A DNA stretch of 64,000 bases from the NCBI RefSeq assembly GCF_000327385.1, contig NW_008707002.1, positions 516,484 to 580,483 of the forward strand. Direction: 5' to 3'. Each line of letters opens with the position of its first letter. The stretch's first letter is position 1. A program made the position numbers and the translations under genes. This stretch comes from Lottia gigantea. Taxonomy: Eukaryota > Mollusca > Gastropoda > Lottiidae. Shown here piece by piece: positions 60,401 through 64,000 of the stretch. The notes below the pieces were generated by a model that was given only the letters and a program-made list of their open reading frames with translations, was not told where the DNA came from and searched no databases.

Positions 60401-63400
60401 CCTATTCTTCTTTAACAGGTGAAACAGAGGCACTGACATCAAAATAGTTTCTTGTAGTTCTGATTGGAACAATAATAGATAATACTTGTGCCAATAATTC
60501 CCTTATTGTACACTGCATGGTGCTGCCAATCTCTATTGGTATATGACTGTTATTAAGATAGGTTATTTTATTTGATGTTTCAGGGTAAACATATAGAAAA
60601 TGTGACAGTTTATTTCAAAGCTTTTGGTAGAAGTTTTATTTTAGATTTACAACAAAATAAGTAAGTACCTGTAAAATTATATTCTGTGCTAATTCTACTA
60701 TAGTTTCATTTCATTGAATTGACTTGATGAACACAACTCTCTAATGAATGTTGTCAGATCAAACAATTGAGTGAATGAGTCAGGCAGCACACAGAATTAG
60801 TCAAACATTGTTTCACTTTGTAAAACCTTGTTGTCTATTATTTCCAGAGATTTGTTTTCCAAGTCGTATGTAGAAAAACGTCATCATTCTACTGGTGTTC
60901 ATCAACATAAACCTAAGGTAGGTTTGATTTGTTAATCCAAATCTCACAGAGTTCCTGAGAGGTTCAGGTGTAACAAGTATGAATGAAGGTACCCAAACTG
61001 TTGAATTTAAATCAAAGTGTTTCAGAAGAGATTTCTTTATGAAAGAATATTGATTTATTAAGCTGTTGTATGAAGCTAAGTTACAGGTTACATTCATAGT
61101 CTATGGGAAATTTGAACCTGCCTAAATTTTGATCTTATTTTATTTCAGATCTCCAATCATTGTTATTATCATGGTACTATACGAGGCTCTGTTGATAGTC
61201 TGGTTGCCATGTCAACCTGTCAGGGAGTATATACAGGACTGGTATCAGACAGTATTAATACATATCATATAGAAAACCAGCATGGAATTCATCGTATTTA
61301 TAGAGATCTAGATCAACGTACTGATGCCTTTAAATGTGGTATGTTTCTGTTAATTTTAATGATAGGGATTCATTTGTAATCTATTTATGGCAGGATTCAG
61401 ATGAAAACTGGGCTTCAAAGATTATTATTTAGGGGCCAAATAACTGTTAAACAGGCCCAGAAAATATAAATAATTATAGCCTGAAACCCTGAGATTTCCA
61501 GTCCTTGTATTTTAAAAATTTCTTGTACAATAAGCTTGATTACTTTGATCAATATACAGTGTTTATAGTATCTTAATATCTAACCACAAACCAGTTGTTT
61601 ACATCTTATAACGAACTCCAGACAGAGGAGATATAGATTCCTGCATGTCTCTATGTTATTTAAATATTCTGATAGGGTTTATTTTGTTTTTTCTCTAGGA
61701 AATGATCATGGTCATCCCCACACAAGATTTTATCATCAGGGACATCAACAACATTCCCAGGTTAGTATAAAAACTAAAACTAACAGACAGTAGAGTGGTA
61801 GGGGGAACAGACAGTAGAGTGGTAGGGGGAACAGACAGTAGAGTGGTTGGGGGAACAGACAGTAGATTGGTAGGGGGAACAGACAGTAGAGTGGTAGGGG
61901 GTTGGTGTCTGTTTAAAAGCCCTGGGTATAAAAACTAAAACTAAGATACTGTAGAGTGGTAGGGGGAAGACTGGGAGAGAAAAGGCTATTAGTTTGCTGG
62001 GTTTTTATTTTTATATATGAATATTATAACAGAGAATATGGTGTTAGTACCAAGTTGACTACCAGTATCTGTGGATGATCAGAGAGAGATATTAGCTGGG
62101 CTATGTATATTATATAAGAATTTTGTGGAATATAATTATAATAGTGTGATTATGTTTAATTCATTTTGGTAATTGTTTTATTTTTACCAATACCCATATT
62201 TATATTTTAGAGAAGAAAAAGAAGTGTACCAGAAGTTCCAATCCGGGGACCGTATGATGGCAATGAAAATACTAGATTTGTAGAATTATATTTAGTTAAT
62301 GATAGAAGCACAGTGAGTGTTAATATTCTTTCTCAAATCTATCTTGTTCCTTGTTGTCAGTCTCTAGTCAGAAAGATTGATCTATAAAATGACAATTTCT
62401 CTCTTTAACAATGTCAGTTAATATTAATCCTGTCAAATATTCTGTAATTGACTGAGAGTTCTGAATTCTGACTATTATCTATATTCAGGCTATTAATCAC
62501 TATAATATGGGAGATAACTCTTTAATAACTTAATATCTCTAGACCACATTATAACAATATTACAGAAGAAAGAAAGTTTTGGCTGATTAGAGTGATTTCT
62601 TTAAGTGGAATTTTTATCAAGAATGTCATGTTTTATAATATAATTCAATAAAATGATAATTGTTTGTAGACTCTGAACCATAATAGTAGTGAAGTTATAA
62701 AAAAATCACAAGATATAGTTAATATTGTTAGTCGGGTAAGTTCAATTCTATATTTCTACTTTAAAAACAAACATTAATTATGATTTGTAGATTACAGGCA
62801 ACCCTCGCAAAGATTAATTGTTTGGTGGAAATTCATCGTCTCATATGAAGCTATTTGGATAAAGTGAGTCTTGGTCTCATCTTATGACATTTAAGCATGA
62901 TTTGCATATAGCAAAAAGTTTTTATTGAAATATGAAAAAAATTCTATTTTTAAGTTGTATCGTCCACTGAATATTTACGTAGCTCTAGTTGGGGTGGAGA
63001 TCTGGGAATCTAGAGATAAAATAGTTATAACTAAAAGTCCTGATGTCACCCTAGAAAACTTCTTACGTTATCGTCGAGAAAGAATCAATCCATTCCATAT
63101 TAATGATAACGCACAACTTATTACGTAAGTATTACTAGATTATTTTAATAAATAAATACCACAGTAATATTGCGACAGACAGACATTATTCATCATCATA
63201 TCTTTCAGAGAGTCCACATAAATTATTAAGTCATTAATTGGTATTTGATTTAATCAACCCTTAATGAGAGTTCTCACAACTAACTGTCTGTTTTTATTCG
63301 GATAGTGTAAATATTATGACAGTTCCTGTATTAATGTTATTTGTATTATATATATATCTATTAATTATAGTGGTACTAAATTTGATGAAGGGGTGGTAGG

Positions 63401-64000
63401 TAAAGCTATCAAAGGAAGAATTTGTACCTTTCAATATTCAGGGGGAGTTAACTATGTAAGTATACATTGTCTTACATTGTTTTTATCATTTTATCTGAAT
63501 TTATTAATATACACAATAGAGATGAGAGATGATATACCCTTATCAGTAATAACTTATAATTAACAGATCTGTTGTCAGACATGACTGGTTAATAAATGTT
63601 AATTAACATCCCTGTATCAATGATATTGTTATATTTAATAGGATTATGATGGATTAACTACTCTAGCTACAACTGTAGCTCATGAACTGGGTCATAGTTT
63701 TGGTATGGAACATGATAATGATTCTGTGTGTCGATGTTCAGAGAGTAAATGTATTATGGCTGCTACAAGTGGGTAGGTTATTTTATAAATATTATTACAA
63801 CTCTTAACTTATTAATAATGAAATAACCATTCACTGTTTTTGTTTTGTATAAACGAAGGGTTTAGTAAAATTATTTTACAGTAACGTGACTGATTTTGAG
63901 TGATGTAATTTGTAAATTTAAAGATTTAAGTTATCATCTGTTAACAGGTTTATTGTTTATATGAGAGGTTTTAGGCTGATAGAACAGATTATATTGTGTT
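54428..64000 (+). CDS. ADAM metalloprotease (ADAM12/19-like), 5' part
   Basis: Membrane-anchored zinc metalloprotease of the reprolysin (M12B) family; only the signal, prodomain and part of the catalytic domain are in view. Exons: 54428-54506, 60270-60391, 60584-60660, 60848-60917, 61149-61338, 61699-61760, 62211-62312, 62670-62735, 62955-63124, 63371-63455 and 63642-63772, giving 384 residues so far, with the last exon ending in phase 2. The start MEMIFCSLSLLVLASG is a signal peptide, and its phase-1 donor fits the exon at 60270 across a 5.8 kb intron; this join is the least certain. The prodomain has NHCYYHGTIRGSVDSLVAMS and an FKCGND cysteine-switch candidate. RRKR is a furin-type site, followed by RFVELYLVNDRST. 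The catalytic motif HELGHSFGMEH has all three zinc-binding His and the Glu, and CIMAA supplies the Met-turn region. HDNAQLIT-like spacing and SGGVN favour the ADAM12/19 clade over the catalytically dead ADAM11/22/23 clade. The disintegrin and later domains lie beyond the window. Confidence 0.9.
56680..57560 (+). repeat. 58-bp minisatellite in ADAM intron 1
   Basis: About 15 copies of a 58-59 bp unit with cores ATTAGTCATAACACTGGGCC and CACAAAACATTATTTAATCC. Copies are very similar, differing mainly in CCTCATT against CTTCATT or CCCCATT and in one extra C. Confidence 0.95.
59395..59975 (+). repeat. 74-bp minisatellite in ADAM intron 1
   Basis: About eight copies of a 74-bp unit with cores AAACATCAGTTTCATTAGGT and GTTAAAAACATGTTTACAAT. 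Copies are almost identical except for a G/T site (AATGGTCAG or AATTGTCAG) that partly alternates, which suggests growth by a two-unit step. Confidence 0.95.
60010..60195 (+). repeat. Dispersed SINE-like repeat before ADAM exon 2
   Basis: The most complete of three related copies (others near 5060 and 6710). Ordered blocks are GTCTTGTCAGTC, AAGCCCTGTATGCTACAGG, CATGTTAAAGATTCCTGG, TCCCTCATTGCATACTACAT and TCTTCATTAGCCCAACAG. It ends about 75 bases upstream of the exon at 60270. Fragments with the CCCTCATTGCACACTGC block also occur near 5575 and 6170. Confidence 0.5.
61781..61905 (+). repeat. 24-bp minisatellite in an ADAM intron
   Basis: About five copies of ACAGACAGTAGAGTGGTAGG plus GGGA start within 25 bases of the donor of exon 61699-61760. 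A further isolated part copy follows near 61945. Confidence 0.9.

Overview
This window is nuclear DNA of an intron-rich, AT-rich animal. The protein set and intron structure are animal. Residue choices and the SINE-like repeats suggest an invertebrate, possibly a lophotrochozoan such as a mollusc; that placement is inference. Five protein-coding loci are recognised, and for each I traced exons by homology, GT/AG boundaries and reading phase.

Layout: (1) SIL1, the ER nucleotide exchange factor for BiP, on + at 1639-6076, complete in 9 exons. (2) A mitochondrial ribosomal protein bL36 gene on - at 7154-7714, convergent with SIL1. (3) A class 2 P4-type ATPase of the ATP9A/ATP9B (Neo1) group on - at 9196-22703, 26 exons giving about 1093 residues. 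(4) Two HLTF genes (HIRAN, SNF2 helicase and embedded RING) arranged head to head: HLTF-A on - at 25141-38040 and HLTF-B on + at 42311-52795, separated by a 4.3 kb spacer holding a 63-bp satellite. (5) The 5' part of an ADAM metalloprotease (ADAM12/19-like) on + from 54428, running off the right edge.

The most notable structure is the inverted HLTF pair. Exon order and phases are conserved almost throughout, but similarity is a mosaic. Some exon and intron patches are nearly identical (one intron has 1 mismatch in 151 bp), while the HIRAN exons and linkers have diverged strongly. This looks like repeated gene conversion between inverted copies. HLTF-A also carries at least six tandem arrays in its introns and exons, whereas HLTF-B has none. 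HLTF-A has altered HIRAN DNA-contact positions, an altered helicase motif V region, a triplicated linker module, a 20-residue proline-rich repeat exon, and one exon that probably falls in the 131-base N gap.

A second theme is minisatellites that include splice sites. The ATP9 exon ending near 12385 has five tandem copies of its 3' end plus donor, all in frame. Another ATP9 exon has its acceptor duplicated. Each unit of the HLTF-A proline-rich coding repeat carries a phase-compatible GTACAA donor. No virus-derived element, CRISPR array or bacterial-type operon was seen.
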